A stretch of 64,000 nt of DNA from Oscillospiraceae bacterium (GCA_017458335.1 JAFTFT010000005.1:268058-332057); one strand, 5' to 3'. Counted from the first letter of the stretch, positions 10,348-19,663 are shown. The notes: generated by a model not told the origin, from the letters alone. Translations and numbers: made by a program.

Positions 10348-11969
10348 AACAGATGAACATTCCCTGGTGGAAGCAGGCGGTGATTTACCAGGTCTATCCG
10401 CGGAGCTTCTGTGACTCGAACGGCGACGGAATCGGGGACCTCCCCGGGATCCTCACAAAGCTGGATTATCTTCAGGAACTCGGGATCGGCGCGATCTGGC
10501 TCTCCCCGGTCTTCTGCTCGCCACAGGACGACAACGGATACGACATCTCGGACTATCAGGACATCGACCCCATCTTCGGAACGCTGGAGGATATGGACCG
10601 CCTGATCGCCGAGGCGGGGAAGCGCGGTATCCGGATCATTCTGGACCTCGTGCTGAACCATTCCTCGGACGAGCACCGCTGGTTTATCGAGGCGAAAAAG
10701 AGCAGGGACAATCCGTATCATGACTACTACATCTGGCGCGACGGCGACGGCGTGACACCCCCGAACGAGCTGAAGTCCGGCTTCGGCGGGGCGGCCTGGG
10801 AGTGGGTGCCCGAGCTGGGGCAGTATTATTTCCACCAGTTTTCGGTCAAACAGCCGGATCTAAACTGGGACAACCCGAAGCTCCGCGCGGAGCTCTACCG
10901 CATGATCAACTGGTGGGCCGACCGGGGCATCGGCGGCTTCCGCCTGGACGTCGTGGACCATTTGGGAAAAGACCCGGACCACGGCATCATGAAATGCGCG
11001 CCCACGCTGCACCCCTATGTCCGCGAGATGAGCCGGGCCGCGTTTCAGAGACCCGGCCTGGTCACGGTCGGAGAGGCCTGGAGCGCGGACGTGGAAGGGG
11101 CAAAGCTCTACAGCAACCCGGACGGGTCCGAGCTCTCCATGGTTTTCCAGTTTGAGCATATGAAGATCGACCAGATCCCGGGCAAAGAGAAATGGGACAT
11201 GGTCCCGATTGACTTCGTAGAACTGAAAAAGATCTTCACCCGCTGGCAGAAGGGCCTGTACGGGCAGGGCTGGAACAGCCTCTTCTGGGAAAATCACGAC
11301 CTGCCGCGCAGCGTCTCCCGCTTTGCCGACGACGGCATATACCGGATAGAATCGGCAAAGATGCTGGCGATCCTCCTGCACGGGATGCAGGGTACCCCCT
11401 ATGTCTATCAGGGGGAAGAGCTCGGCATGACCAATTATGACTTCCGGGCGGAAGAATGCCGGGATATCGAGATCCTGAACATGGTGCGCGAACGCCGGGC
11501 ACAGGGTTACTCCGAAGAATGGATCCGCGACGCCATCCGGAGAAAAGGCCGTGACAACGCCCGGACGCCCATGCAGTGGAGCACGGCGCCCAACGCCGGC
11601 TTCACGACGGGCGAACCCTGGCTTGTGGTGAACCCAAATTACCGCGAGATCAACGCTGAGGACCAGATTGGACGGGATGATTCGGTTTTCGCGTGCTACC
11701 GGACGCTGATCCGGCTGAGAAAAGAACTCCCCGTACTGACGAACGGAACGTATGAGCCGCTGCTGGAGGAGAACAGGCAGCTCTTCGCCTACCGGCGGGA
11801 CGACGGAGAACACCGGCTGCTGGTCGTATGCAACTTCTTCGGCGAAGCGGTGCCGGATCCTCTTACGGAAGAAGAGAAAGGCGGCCGGCTGCTGCTCAGC
11901 AGTTATAATGCCCCGGGGGATGATCCCGCGATCCTGCGGCCCTACGAGGCGCGGATGCTGCTCTTCTGA
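10344..11969 (+). CDS. malL: GH13 alpha-glucosidase, probably oligo-1,6-glucosidase
   Basis: A 541-residue cytoplasmic GH13 enzyme (subfamily 31-like) that releases glucose from short alpha-glucosides. Motifs include QVYPRSFCDSNGDGIGDLPG near 15, DLVLNHSSDEH, GFRLDVV with nucleophile D202, VGEAWS with acid/base E244, and ENHD with D319. Valine directly after the nucleophile is usually found in alpha-1,6-specific members, so isomaltose-type substrates are favoured over maltose; sucrose or isomaltulose cannot be excluded. It overlaps the DUF624 gene by four bases and closes the ABC operon. Confidence 0.92.
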   Translation: MKQMNIPWWKQAVIYQVYPRSFCDSNGDGIGDLPGILTKLDYLQELGIGAIWLSPVFCSPQDDNGYDISDYQDIDPIFGTLEDMDRLIAEAGKRGIRIILDLVLNHSSDEHRWFIEAKKSRDNPYHDYYIWRDGDGVTPPNELKSGFGGAAWEWVPELGQYYFHQFSVKQPDLNWDNPKLRAELYRMINWWADRGIGGFRLDVVDHLGKDPDHGIMKCAPTLHPYVREMSRAAFQRPGLVTVGEAWSADVEGAKLYSNPDGSELSMVFQFEHMKIDQIPGKEKWDMVPIDFVELKKIFTRWQKGLYGQGWNSLFWENHDLPRSVSRFADDGIYRIESAKMLAILLHGMQGTPYVYQGEELGMTNYDFRAEECRDIEILNMVRERRAQGYSEEWIRDAIRRKGRDNARTPMQWSTAPNAGFTTGEPWLVVNPNYREINAEDQIGRDDSVFACYRTLIRLRKELPVLTNGTYEPLLEENRQLFAYRRDDGEHRLLVVCNFFGEAVPDPLTEEEKGGRLLLSSYNAPGDDPAILRPYEARMLLF

Positions 11970-12010
11970 GCGACAGCCTGCCATCGCTGAAGCGCCACGA
12001 AAAAGAAAAA

Positions 12011-12040
12011 CCGGAGACCGAAACGGTCTCCGGAAATAAA
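12011..12040 (-). terminator. Terminator of the GH32 gene
   Basis: CCGGAGACC / GGTCTCCGG with a GAAAC loop. The T-rich tract follows on the minus strand (GGTTTTTCTTTTT), so it mainly ends the leftward GH32 transcript, 97 bases beyond its stop. Confidence 0.8.
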
Positions 12041-12136
12041 GTGAAGTCATGCAGGGGGCAGGGGACAAGCCCGGCACGGCGGAAGCAGCATCCGGGCGAA
12101 TGCTTTGCGGGAAGAACGAAGCTGCAGGCAGACCGC

Positions 12137-13618
12137 TCAGCCACCCAGCTGGTAGCTGAGCACATTGATCCGGACGGCCCCGTCGGCGAAGAAGCTGATC
12201 CCTTCGGCACTGAGATCGGTGCTGACCGTGGCGGAGAGCACCTGCTCCCCGTCGTTCACAAACACCTCGGCGCTGAAGCGGTCCAGAATGAGGCGCAGCT
12301 TCAGGCGCCCGCCGTCGTGGCGGACCTTGGCCCGGCGCTGATGGATGATGGCCCGGCGGGAACCGGAGAACTTCCGGTCGATCTTCAGGACGGACTCATG
12401 CGGCCGGAAGCTGACCGTGGTGTGGTAGAGCTCGTTCTGGGCAAAGCGGATGGCGAAACGGTTGAACAGCGGCCCTTCCGGCTCGATCTCGAGCTCCAGG
12501 TCGACGGTGCGCCCGTGAACACCCGGAAGCCGGATTTCGGAATTCTCGATCCGTACCTGCTCGTGACGAACCGCCTCCCCGCGCAGCGCTTCCAGTTCGC
12601 GGACCGGCGTCTGATAAAGGATGCCGTTTCGGACGGAGAGCTCTCTGGGCAGGCTCATCTGGCCGAACCAGGGGACCCATCTGGTGTGCAGGTTGCAGGT
12701 GTCCCAGTTCTGCATCCAGCCGATCATGACGCGTCTTCCGTCAGGCGTGAGGACCGTCTGCGGCGCGTAGAAGTCGATGCCGTAGTCCACGGCGTGGTCG
12801 GATTCCTCGGTGAAAACGCCGGTATCGTCGTCGCAGTGGCCCAGCAGGTAAAAGGTGCCGTTTCCGTTGTGGTATTCAAAGCCCTTCGGCAGCATGTCCT
12901 GGGCGCTGGCCAGCAGAACATCGTAACCGTCGAGACGGAAGAAATCTGGGCACTCCCACATGAGGCCGATGCGGTTATGATTCTCCGCCAGAGGGCCGAC
13001 GAGGCTCCAATGAATGGCATCCACGCTGCGGTACTGCAGAATCTGCCCGCCCTCGCCGAGGCGGTTGTTGGCGATCAGGGCGCGGAACGTGCCGTCGGGG
13101 AGCTTCAAAATCTTTGGATCGCGGAAATCAAAGCGGCTGCCGCCTGTGGGTAGATCCGCTTCCGTCAGAATGGGGTTCCCGGTATATTTCTCATAGTTCA
13201 GCCCGTCACCGAAGGCGAGACACTGGGTCTGGACTTCACGGACCTGCCCGTCGGGTGTGGTCTCATGGCGGACACCGGTATACATGAGCAGCTGCCGTCC
13301 GTCGGAGAGCTCGACCGCGCTGCCGGAGAAGCATCCGTCCTTGTCATAGGGCATATCGGGCGCCAGCGCGCAGGGGAGGAACTCCCAATGCAGCAGATCG
13401 CGGCTCACGGCATGGCCCCAGTGCATCGGGCCCCAGTGAGAGTCATAGGGGTGATACTGATAGAACATATGGTACTGCCCCTGATACCAGGAAAAGCCGT
13501 TCGGGTCGTTCATCCAGCCGATCCAGGGCGTGAGATGGAAGAGCGGGCGATCCCTGTCGGGGATGGCGCTGCCGTGGCGCTTTTCAAAGATTCTTGCTTC
13601 CTGTAATGCCTGACTCAT
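12137..13618 (-). CDS. scrB: GH32 sucrose-6-phosphate hydrolase / beta-fructosidase
   Basis: A 493-residue GH32 enzyme that splits sucrose (or sucrose phosphate, kestose). The nucleophile motif WMNDPNG places D38 as catalytic; FRDPK carries the transition-state stabiliser and MWECPDF the acid/base glutamate. A C-terminal beta-sandwich follows from about 330. The start at 13618 is chosen because AGAGGA lies 9 bases upstream; the ATG at 13636 lies upstream of that site. No signal peptide is seen, so it acts in the cytoplasm. A LacI-type operator lies in its promoter. No PTS gene is nearby, so free sucrose imported by the ABC system is a plausible substrate. Confidence 0.92.
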   Translation of the reverse strand: MSQALQEARIFEKRHGSAIPDRDRPLFHLTPWIGWMNDPNGFSWYQGQYHMFYQYHPYDSHWGPMHWGHAVSRDLLHWEFLPCALAPDMPYDKDGCFSGSAVELSDGRQLLMYTGVRHETTPDGQVREVQTQCLAFGDGLNYEKYTGNPILTEADLPTGGSRFDFRDPKILKLPDGTFRALIANNRLGEGGQILQYRSVDAIHWSLVGPLAENHNRIGLMWECPDFFRLDGYDVLLASAQDMLPKGFEYHNGNGTFYLLGHCDDDTGVFTEESDHAVDYGIDFYAPQTVLTPDGRRVMIGWMQNWDTCNLHTRWVPWFGQMSLPRELSVRNGILYQTPVRELEALRGEAVRHEQVRIENSEIRLPGVHGRTVDLELEIEPEGPLFNRFAIRFAQNELYHTTVSFRPHESVLKIDRKFSGSRRAIIHQRRAKVRHDGGRLKLRLILDRFSAEVFVNDGEQVLSATVSTDLSAEGISFFADGAVRINVLSYQLGG

Positions 13619-13670
13619 GGCGATCATTCCTCTCACATTCAGACGGTACTCCGCCGCGTGCGGCGGGCTT

Positions 13671-13694
13671 CATGAAACGTATCATATCACAGAA
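13671..13694 (-). promoter_or_regulatory. LacI-type operator over the GH32 promoter
   Basis: CATGAAACGTATCATA (13671-13686) is a near-palindrome that resembles the sequence TTTCATGATACG just after the ABC operon operator. On the minus strand TATGAT, a likely -10 box, overlaps it, so a bound repressor would block RNA polymerase. Confidence 0.6.
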
Positions 13695-13723
13695 TATGAC
13701 TTTCGCATAGAGCATTTTTTAAT

Positions 13724-13752
13724 TTGACAGCAAAGATTCGACAGAATACAAT
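13724..13752 (+). promoter_or_regulatory. Promoter of the amylosucrase-fructokinase operon
   Basis: TTGACA at 13724 and TACAAT at 13747 are separated by 17 bases. The leader then contains a GC-rich hairpin at 13802-13824. Confidence 0.7.
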
Positions 13753-13801
13753 GGATGAGAATTGATACTGCTTAACGGTGCTGCATGCTGCGTGAAGGTC
13801 A

Positions 13802-13824
13802 TCTCTCCGCCGGAGGCGGAGAGA
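13802..13824. repeat. GC-rich palindrome in the amylosucrase leader
   Basis: TCTCTCCGCC and GGCGGAGAGA flank a GGA loop. It sits between promoter and start codon, and belongs to the intergenic palindrome family. Confidence 0.75.
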
Positions 13825-13879
13825 CGTACGGGAAATGCATTTCGTTAAGGAGAATATTTCAGTCAACAGAGGGTCAATC

Positions 13880-15754
13880 ATGAACAGAGAAAAGTGGAAA
13901 ACGGAGTTTCGTACCCGCTTCGAAGCCTGCGAGGAGGAGCTGCGGGCACGCTATATGGACCTTTACCACGGCGATGAAGCTGCCTGGGACTATTTCACGG
14001 GGATGCTCTACCGTGCCTGGCAGGAGCGCTCCACGGCGCTGAAGAAGCTGGACCGGCAGCGCCTGAAGAACCCCGACTGGTACCGGGGGCACAATCTCCT
14101 GGGCATGCTGATGTATGTGAACGCCTTTGCCGGCAGCCTGAACGGAGTACGCGACAGGCTGGATTATCTGGAAGACTGCGGCGTGAACTACCTGCATCTG
14201 ATGCCGATCTTGGAGAGCCCAAAGGGGCGCAGCGACGGTGGCTACGCGGTGGCAAACTTCCGGAAGATCGAGCCGGAACTGGGCACGATGGAGGATCTGG
14301 AAGCGCTGGCGGCGGACTGCCACGCGAGGGGCATTTCCCTCTGCCTGGATTTCGTGATGAACCACACCAGCGAGGATCACGAGTGGGCGAGAAAGGCCCG
14401 GGCCGGAGACGCGGAGTGCCAGGCGCGGTATTTCTTCTATGACGACTGGACCATTCCGGAGGAGTTTGAGAAGACGGTGCCGCAGGTATTTCCAACCACG
14501 GCCCCCGGCAACTTCAGCTGGTGCGAAGAAGCCCATAAGGTTGTGATGACGACCTTCTATCCCTATCAGTGGGACCTGAACTATGCCAATCCGATCGTCT
14601 TCAACGACATGACGGAGAACATGCTCTATCTCTGCAACCAGGGCGTGGACATCATCCGCCTGGACGCGGTGCCTTATATCTGGAAGGAGCTCGGCACAAA
14701 CTGCCGCAATCTCCCGCAGGTCCATTCCCTGGTGCGGATGATGCACATGGCGTCGGATATCGTCTGCCCGGGCACGCTGCTGCTGGGCGAGGTGGTTATG
14801 GAGCCCTCCAAGGTCGTCCCGTATTTCGGCACGGTGGAGAAGCCCGAATGCCACATGCTCTATAACGTCACCACCATGGCCAGCACCTGGCATACCGTGG
14901 CGACCAAAGATGTGCGCCTGCTGCAGTACCAGCTGAGCCAGGTCTTTGCGCTTCCGAAGGAGTATACCTTCCTCAACTATCTGCGCTGCCACGACGATAT
15001 CGGCTGGGGCCTCGACTACGGCTTCCTGAACCGCTTCGGCATGGGCGAGGTGCCGCACAAGAAGTTCCTGAACGACTGTCTGACCGGACGCCTGCCCGGG
15101 AGTCCGAGCAGGGGAGAGCTCTACAACGACGATCCAAGACTGGGCGATGCGCGGCTCTGCGGCACGACTGCCTCGCTCTGCGGTGTGGAGGCGGCGCGCT
15201 ATGAGAAGGATGAGGAAAAGCTCGCCTGGGCGCTGCGGCTGGATATCAGCCTGCATGCCTACATGTTCACGCTCAGCGGAATTCCCGTGCTCTACAGCGG
15301 CGACGAGATCGCGCAGGAGAACGACTACAGCTACCACAATGATCCGGACAAGGCGGCCGACAGCCGGTACCTGCACCGGGGCAATATGAACTGGGAGGCG
15401 GCGAAGCTCCGCCACGATCCGGCCACCCCGGAGGGGCAGATCTTTACCGCGCTGCGTGCGCTGGAGACCCTGCGCGATGCCCACCGCGTTTTTGACAGCC
15501 GGGCTGATGTCTGGCTGCTCCGGACCGGGGACAACGCTGTCCTCGGCATCGGGCGCTACCATCAGGGGGAGAAGCTGCTGGCGCTCTTCAACTTCGCCGA
15601 AACGGAGCGGCGGGTCTCGATCGACGAACTGGGCGAGTACCGGGATCTGCTGAGCGGGCAGGCCGTGGACAAATGGAACCTCACGCTCCTGCCGGGCGGC
15701 TTCCTGTGGCTGCTCTGCGATTTCGGCGAAGAGAACGGAAAACAAGGATCATAA
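13880..15754 (+). CDS. Amylosucrase-like GH13 enzyme
   Basis: A 624-residue GH13 protein resembling amylosucrase, which transfers glucose from sucrose to an alpha-1,4-glucan and releases fructose. Matching segments include the long N-terminal helical domain, YLHLMPILESPKGRSDGGYA, DFVMNHTSEDHEWA, WDLNYANP, and HDDIGW. Catalytic positions are D262 in IIRLDAV, E304 in LLGEVV and D372 in RCHDD, close to the spacing of Neisseria amylosucrase (286, 328, 393). The start at 13880 follows AGAGGG; an in-frame ATG at 13835 would add 15 residues. Fructokinase lies directly downstream and would use the fructose. Pure sucrose hydrolase activity is the main alternative. Confidence 0.85.
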   Translation: MNREKWKTEFRTRFEACEEELRARYMDLYHGDEAAWDYFTGMLYRAWQERSTALKKLDRQRLKNPDWYRGHNLLGMLMYVNAFAGSLNGVRDRLDYLEDCGVNYLHLMPILESPKGRSDGGYAVANFRKIEPELGTMEDLEALAADCHARGISLCLDFVMNHTSEDHEWARKARAGDAECQARYFFYDDWTIPEEFEKTVPQVFPTTAPGNFSWCEEAHKVVMTTFYPYQWDLNYANPIVFNDMTENMLYLCNQGVDIIRLDAVPYIWKELGTNCRNLPQVHSLVRMMHMASDIVCPGTLLLGEVVMEPSKVVPYFGTVEKPECHMLYNVTTMASTWHTVATKDVRLLQYQLSQVFALPKEYTFLNYLRCHDDIGWGLDYGFLNRFGMGEVPHKKFLNDCLTGRLPGSPSRGELYNDDPRLGDARLCGTTASLCGVEAARYEKDEEKLAWALRLDISLHAYMFTLSGIPVLYSGDEIAQENDYSYHNDPDKAADSRYLHRGNMNWEAAKLRHDPATPEGQIFTALRALETLRDAHRVFDSRADVWLLRTGDNAVLGIGRYHQGEKLLALFNFAETERRVSIDELGEYRDLLSGQAVDKWNLTLLPGGFLWLLCDFGEENGKQGS

Positions 15755-15772
15755 GAGAGGATGGAAACGACG

Positions 15773-16735
15773 ATGAAGAACTATGATGTTGTGGCACTGG
15801 GCGAGCTGCTGGTCGACTTTACCCGGAACGGAGAGAGCGGCCAGGGAAATCCTCTGTTTGAGGCCAATCCCGGCGGAGCACCGGCGAATGTCCTGGCCAT
15901 GCTGCAGAAGCTGGGAAAAAAGACCGCCTTCATCGGCAAGGTGGGACAGGACGGCTTCGGAAACCTTCTCGCGGAAACGGTGCAGAAGGCGGGCGTTGAT
16001 GTCAGCGGCCTGAAACGGGATCCGGAGATTCCGACGACCCTGGCCATCGTGAATACCTTCCCCAACGGCGACCGGGACTTCAGCTTCTATCGGAAGCCGG
16101 GTGCGGACCTGCTGCTGACGGCGGACGAACTGGACGAGGATCTGCTGAAAAACTGCCGGATCTTCCACTTCGGCACGCTGTCCCTGACGGATGAGCCCTG
16201 CCGCAGCGCCACAATTCGGGCGCTGGAGCTGGCCCGCGGGGCGGGAGCGCTGATCTCCTTCGATCCGAACTGGCGCCCGCCGCTCTGGCCGAGCGAAGAA
16301 GCGGCGAAGGAGCAGATCTCCTGGGGCCTCGGCCAGTGCGACATCCTGAAGATTGCGGATAACGAGATCCTGTTCATGACCGGCGAAGAGGACTTTGACA
16401 GGGCCGCCGCGGTGCTGAAGGAGCGTTATCCGAACATCCGCCTCCTGAACGTGACCGCGGGCGGGGACGGAAGCCACTCCTACTACGGCGGGTATCAGGT
16501 CTTTGAGCCGGCCTGCAGCTTAGGCGGCGTGATCGAGACCACCGGAGCGGGAGACACCTTCTGCGCCTGCGTGCTGAACTATGTCCTGGAGCACGGGCTG
16601 GATGATCTGCGCGAAGAGAACCTGCATGAGATGCTGCGCTTTGCCAATACCGCGGCCTACATCGTCACCACCCGCAAGGGCGCGATCCGCTCGATGCCGG
16701 AGCCGGCGGAAGTCGCGGCGATCCTGAACCGCTGA
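15773..16735 (+). CDS. scrK: Fructokinase, PfkB (ribokinase) family
   Basis: A 320-residue sugar kinase that phosphorylates fructose released by the sucrase and amylosucrase. It begins MKNYDVVALGELLVDFT, has the substrate-binding NPGGAPANVLAMLQKLG near 30, and the ATP/anion-hole motif TTGAGDTFCAC near 255 with the catalytic aspartate. The start at 15773 follows AGGATGG; an in-frame ATG at 15761 lies within that site. It starts 18 bases after the amylosucrase stop, so they are cotranscribed, and a strong terminator follows. Confidence 0.92.
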   Translation: MKNYDVVALGELLVDFTRNGESGQGNPLFEANPGGAPANVLAMLQKLGKKTAFIGKVGQDGFGNLLAETVQKAGVDVSGLKRDPEIPTTLAIVNTFPNGDRDFSFYRKPGADLLLTADELDEDLLKNCRIFHFGTLSLTDEPCRSATIRALELARGAGALISFDPNWRPPLWPSEEAAKEQISWGLGQCDILKIADNEILFMTGEEDFDRAAAVLKERYPNIRLLNVTAGGDGSHSYYGGYQVFEPACSLGGVIETTGAGDTFCACVLNYVLEHGLDDLREENLHEMLRFANTAAYIVTTRKGAIRSMPEPAEVAAILNR

Positions 16736-16840
16736 GCGGGAAAACCGGGACCGACCGTACGGTATAGGTATTGGCCCGGCCGGTGCAGCAGAAGCCAAAC
16801 CGGTATTGTAAGAACCGGACTCAAGACGTGATGTGAAACC

Positions 16841-16884
16841 AAAAAGAGATCCCAACCCGTTGATTCGGAAGGGATCTCTTTTTT
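16841..16884. terminator. Bidirectional terminator
   Basis: AAAAAGAGATCCC and GGGATCTCTTTTTT flank a 17-base loop between the fructokinase gene and the convergent glycerophosphodiesterase gene; A and T runs serve both directions. Confidence 0.9.
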
Positions 16885-16927
16885 CACGCAATTTTAAACG
16901 ATGTGCTTTTTTACAATCAGGACCGGT

Positions 16928-17668
16928 TCAGGCCTTCTTCGCGGCCAGCCACGCCATCGGAACGCTGGGGAAGTTCGTGATAATTCCCTCCACGTCCCAG
17001 GCGTAGAGCTTTTCAAGGCCCGCCATGTCGTTCACGGTCCAGACGTTGATCTTGACGCCGTGAGCCTTGCAGTCGGCGACGTTCTCATTGTTCAGCGCGG
17101 CGATCGGCGGGTGGTAGCAGTGGAAGCCTGCGGCCTCGCAGTATGCCCCGGGATAAACCTTGACGCCGCTCTCGTGCTCGACCAGCGCGCCGAGCTCAAC
17201 CTCCGGCGGAAGGATGCCCTTCATCCGGGTCAGACTGAAATGGTTGAAAGAGGAGAACAGGACTTTCTTCTCGAGGCCGTACTTTACGACCATATCCCAG
17301 GTTTTCTGCTCAATCCCGGGATAATAGGTGTTGTCGGTCTTGATTTCGATGTTGGTGAACAGATCCTGCCCGGCGGCCCATTCACAGTATTCCTCGAAGG
17401 CGGGAACCTTCTCGGGTGCATAGCGGTCTTTCCACAGGTTGGCGGCATTGAGCGTCCTCAGCTTCGCATAGCTCATGTCGCAGATCCGGCCGGTGCCGTC
17501 GGTGGTGCGGTCGACGCGCTCGTCATGGTGGACGACGAGGACGCCGTCCTTTGTCATATGGACATCCAGCTCGATTCCGTCCGTACCGACCTGGGCGGCT
17601 TTCCGGAAGGAGAGCATGGTGTTCTCCGGATAGGCACCGCTGTACCCGCGGTGTGCCATTACTTTCAT
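16928..17668 (-). CDS. ugpQ: Glycerophosphodiester phosphodiesterase
   Basis: A 246-residue GDPD-family enzyme splitting glycerophosphodiesters to glycerol-3-phosphate and an alcohol. Catalytic and metal-binding motifs are HRGYSGAYPENT at 6-17, IELDVHMTKDG with E and D ligands near 34-36, HHDERVDRTTDG, and EIKT. The C-terminal VWTVND and GIITNFP motifs are complete. No signal peptide is seen, so it is cytoplasmic. It lies 117 bases after a TRAP permease gene with a palindrome between, and may be the last gene of that operon, which would hint at an organophosphate substrate (weak inference). Confidence 0.93.
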   Translation of the reverse strand: MKVMAHRGYSGAYPENTMLSFRKAAQVGTDGIELDVHMTKDGVLVVHHDERVDRTTDGTGRICDMSYAKLRTLNAANLWKDRYAPEKVPAFEEYCEWAAGQDLFTNIEIKTDNTYYPGIEQKTWDMVVKYGLEKKVLFSSFNHFSLTRMKGILPPEVELGALVEHESGVKVYPGAYCEAAGFHCYHPPIAALNNENVADCKAHGVKINVWTVNDMAGLEKLYAWDVEGIITNFPSVPMAWLAAKKA

Positions 17669-17720
17669 TCTGGTGAATCTCCTTTATCTAATGAATACAG
17701 GGAAGCATCGTCTGTTTCCG

Positions 17721-17753
17721 GAATCTCTCCCCGCCTTCGGCGGGGAGAGATTC
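17721..17753. repeat. GC-rich intergenic palindrome
   Basis: GAATCTCTCCCCGCC and its complement around a TTC loop, between dctM and the glycerophosphodiesterase gene. No T run follows in either direction. Confidence 0.8.
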
Positions 17754-17784
17754 CTGGCAAATCATATTTACCGCTTGGATGGAA

Positions 17785-19071
17785 TCAGTAAATCAGGTTC
17801 GGCAGCAGCAGGGAGATGCCGGGGATATAGGTGATCAGGAGCAGCGCGATAATCAGCGCGAGAATGAAAGGCTGAACCTCGCGGATGAATTCGGACATCT
17901 TGCTCCCGGTGATCGACACACAGGTGAACATCATGGAACCGAAGGGGGGCGTCAGACCGCCGATCATGATGTTGACGTTCACCACGATGCCGAAGTGCAC
18001 CAGATCGATCCCGGCCGCCTTGACCAGCGGCACCATCAGCGGGGCCAGGATGATCAGCGCGGCGCCGCCTTCCAGGAACATGCCCATGATCAGCAGCGCG
18101 ACGTTCAGGATCAGCAGGATCAGGTACTTGTTGGAAGCAATGCCGCTGACAGACTTCAGAAGCGTATTCGGAATATTCTCCCAGGTGAGGTAATAGCCGA
18201 AGAGGTTCGCGGCCACGATGATCAGCATGACCGTGCAGGTACCGGAGATGGTCTCACGGAAGACGGGGATGAAGTGCTCCTTCTTCAGGCCGCGATAGAC
18301 AAACTTGCCGATGATGAAGCAGTAGAGAATGCCGACACCGCCGGCTTCGGTCGGGGTGAAGAGACCCATGCGCATGCCCATGATGATGCCGAGGGGGAAG
18401 AACAGCGCCCAGAAGGAATCCAGAGCCTGCTTGGCAATGACCTTGGCACTGGCGCGGGTGTCACGGCTCGGTGCATAGCCGCGCTTTTTGGCAATGATAT
18501 GGACGGCCACCATGAGGGCCAGCGCCATGACAAAACCCGGAATATAGCCGGCGGCAAAGAGTTTTCCGACGGAGGCGCCGGCGATCAGACCGTAGACGAT
18601 CAGGTTGATTCCGGGAGGAATAATCGGCGTGATGCAGGAGGAAGCGGCCGTGATGGCGGCGGAGAAGCCTGTGCCGTAACCGCGCTTTTCCATCTCGGGG
18701 ACCAGCATCTTGCATTCCATGGCGGCGTCGGCGTTGGCCGAGCCGGAGCAGCCGCCCATCAGCATGCTGAGCAGGACGTTGATCTGGGCGAGGCCGCCGG
18801 GGCGGTGACCGGTCAGTGCGTCGGCAAAGGCCATCAGCTTGTCGCTCATGCCGGCGTAGTTCATGATGGAGCCGGCCATGATGAAGAAGGGAATGGCCAG
18901 GAAGGGGAAGGACTGGGTCGAAGTGATGAACTTCTGCAGCAGCAGATAGACCTTGGAGGTCGTGTCCACAAAGCCGAAGTAGTACAGCGTGCCCGCCATC
19001 AGCGCATAGGCGATGGGGATTCCGGTGAAGTAAAGAATCAGCGCGATAATAATCGGGAGGTACATGGTCAT
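17785..19071 (-). CDS. dctM: TRAP transporter large permease (system 1)
   Basis: The 428-residue DctM subunit that moves the solute across the membrane using a sodium gradient. About 12 membrane segments are seen, with the family motifs IPFFIMAGSIMNYAGMSDKL near 57-76, MGGCSGSANADAAM near 104-117, and GLTPPFGSMMF near 375-385. The ATG lies two bases after the stop of the small permease gene (TAACATG), indicating coupling. Substrate is unknown; DctM subunits do not reveal ligand by sequence inspection. Confidence 0.95.
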   Translation of the reverse strand: MTMYLPIIIALILYFTGIPIAYALMAGTLYYFGFVDTTSKVYLLLQKFITSTQSFPFLAIPFFIMAGSIMNYAGMSDKLMAFADALTGHRPGGLAQINVLLSMLMGGCSGSANADAAMECKMLVPEMEKRGYGTGFSAAITAASSCITPIIPPGINLIVYGLIAGASVGKLFAAGYIPGFVMALALMVAVHIIAKKRGYAPSRDTRASAKVIAKQALDSFWALFFPLGIIMGMRMGLFTPTEAGGVGILYCFIIGKFVYRGLKKEHFIPVFRETISGTCTVMLIIVAANLFGYYLTWENIPNTLLKSVSGIASNKYLILLILNVALLIMGMFLEGGAALIILAPLMVPLVKAAGIDLVHFGIVVNVNIMIGGLTPPFGSMMFTCVSITGSKMSEFIREVQPFILALIIALLLITYIPGISLLLPNLIY

Positions 19072-19072
19072 G

Positions 19073-19585
19073 TTACTCTGTGACCTCCTTTTCCTTTCCG
19101 CGAATCAGATCGCGGATATCCGTCCCACAGTGGATCAGAGAATAGACGGTCATCAGACCGAAGCCCAGCAGCAGGGCGAAATAGAGATAGTTGACGGAAA
19201 TTTTCAGGATCGGCATGGTCTTGACCTTGGAAGAGCGCATGAACAGGACGCTCAGATAGGTGACATAGCCGTTGAGGACAAGGATGACAAGATCCGTGAG
19301 CAGATGGACGACTTCCTTGGCCTTCTCGGGCAGACGGTCCACCAGCAGGTCGACGCCGACATGCTGACGGGTCCGCAGGCACCAGGCGGCTCCCACGAAA
19401 ACCGTATACACGAAGCAGCTGGTGGCGACCTCTTCCACCCAGGCAATCGGCGCATTGAAGAAATAACGGGAGAAGACGTTGATGATGACCAGAACCATGG
19501 TGATCGCGAACATAAAGCCGGCGAACCATGCGTCAAGGTTCTTCAGAATGCGCTTTCCCAGACTGTCTTTCAAAGTGTGACGCAC
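19073..19585 (-). CDS. dctQ: TRAP transporter small permease (system 1)
   Basis: The DctQ subunit, up to 170 residues with four membrane helices and the family motif RYFFNAPIAWVEEVATSCFV near 40-59. The first possible start is GTG at 19585, but the AAGAAGG site overlaps it; TTG at 19573 has a better spacing of about 11 bases and would give 166 residues. It precedes dctM by one base and follows dctP after a hairpin-bearing gap. Confidence 0.9.
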   Translation of the reverse strand: MRHTLKDSLGKRILKNLDAWFAGFMFAITMVLVIINVFSRYFFNAPIAWVEEVATSCFVYTVFVGAAWCLRTRQHVGVDLLVDRLPEKAKEVVHLLTDLVILVLNGYVTYLSVLFMRSSKVKTMPILKISVNYLYFALLLGFGLMTVYSLIHCGTDIRDLIRGKEKEVTE

Positions 19586-19663
19586 CTTCTTTCAGAACGA
19601 TTCAGACAGAATGATATACATGCTTTTACAGCTTTTCTGCGGTACAGTTATGCTTAGAATCGG

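Noticed and set aside
13835-13879. Upstream start of the amylosucrase-like gene
   Set aside because: The added 15 residues lack family character and ribosome-site support is better at 13880, although an AAGGAG lies within the stretch.
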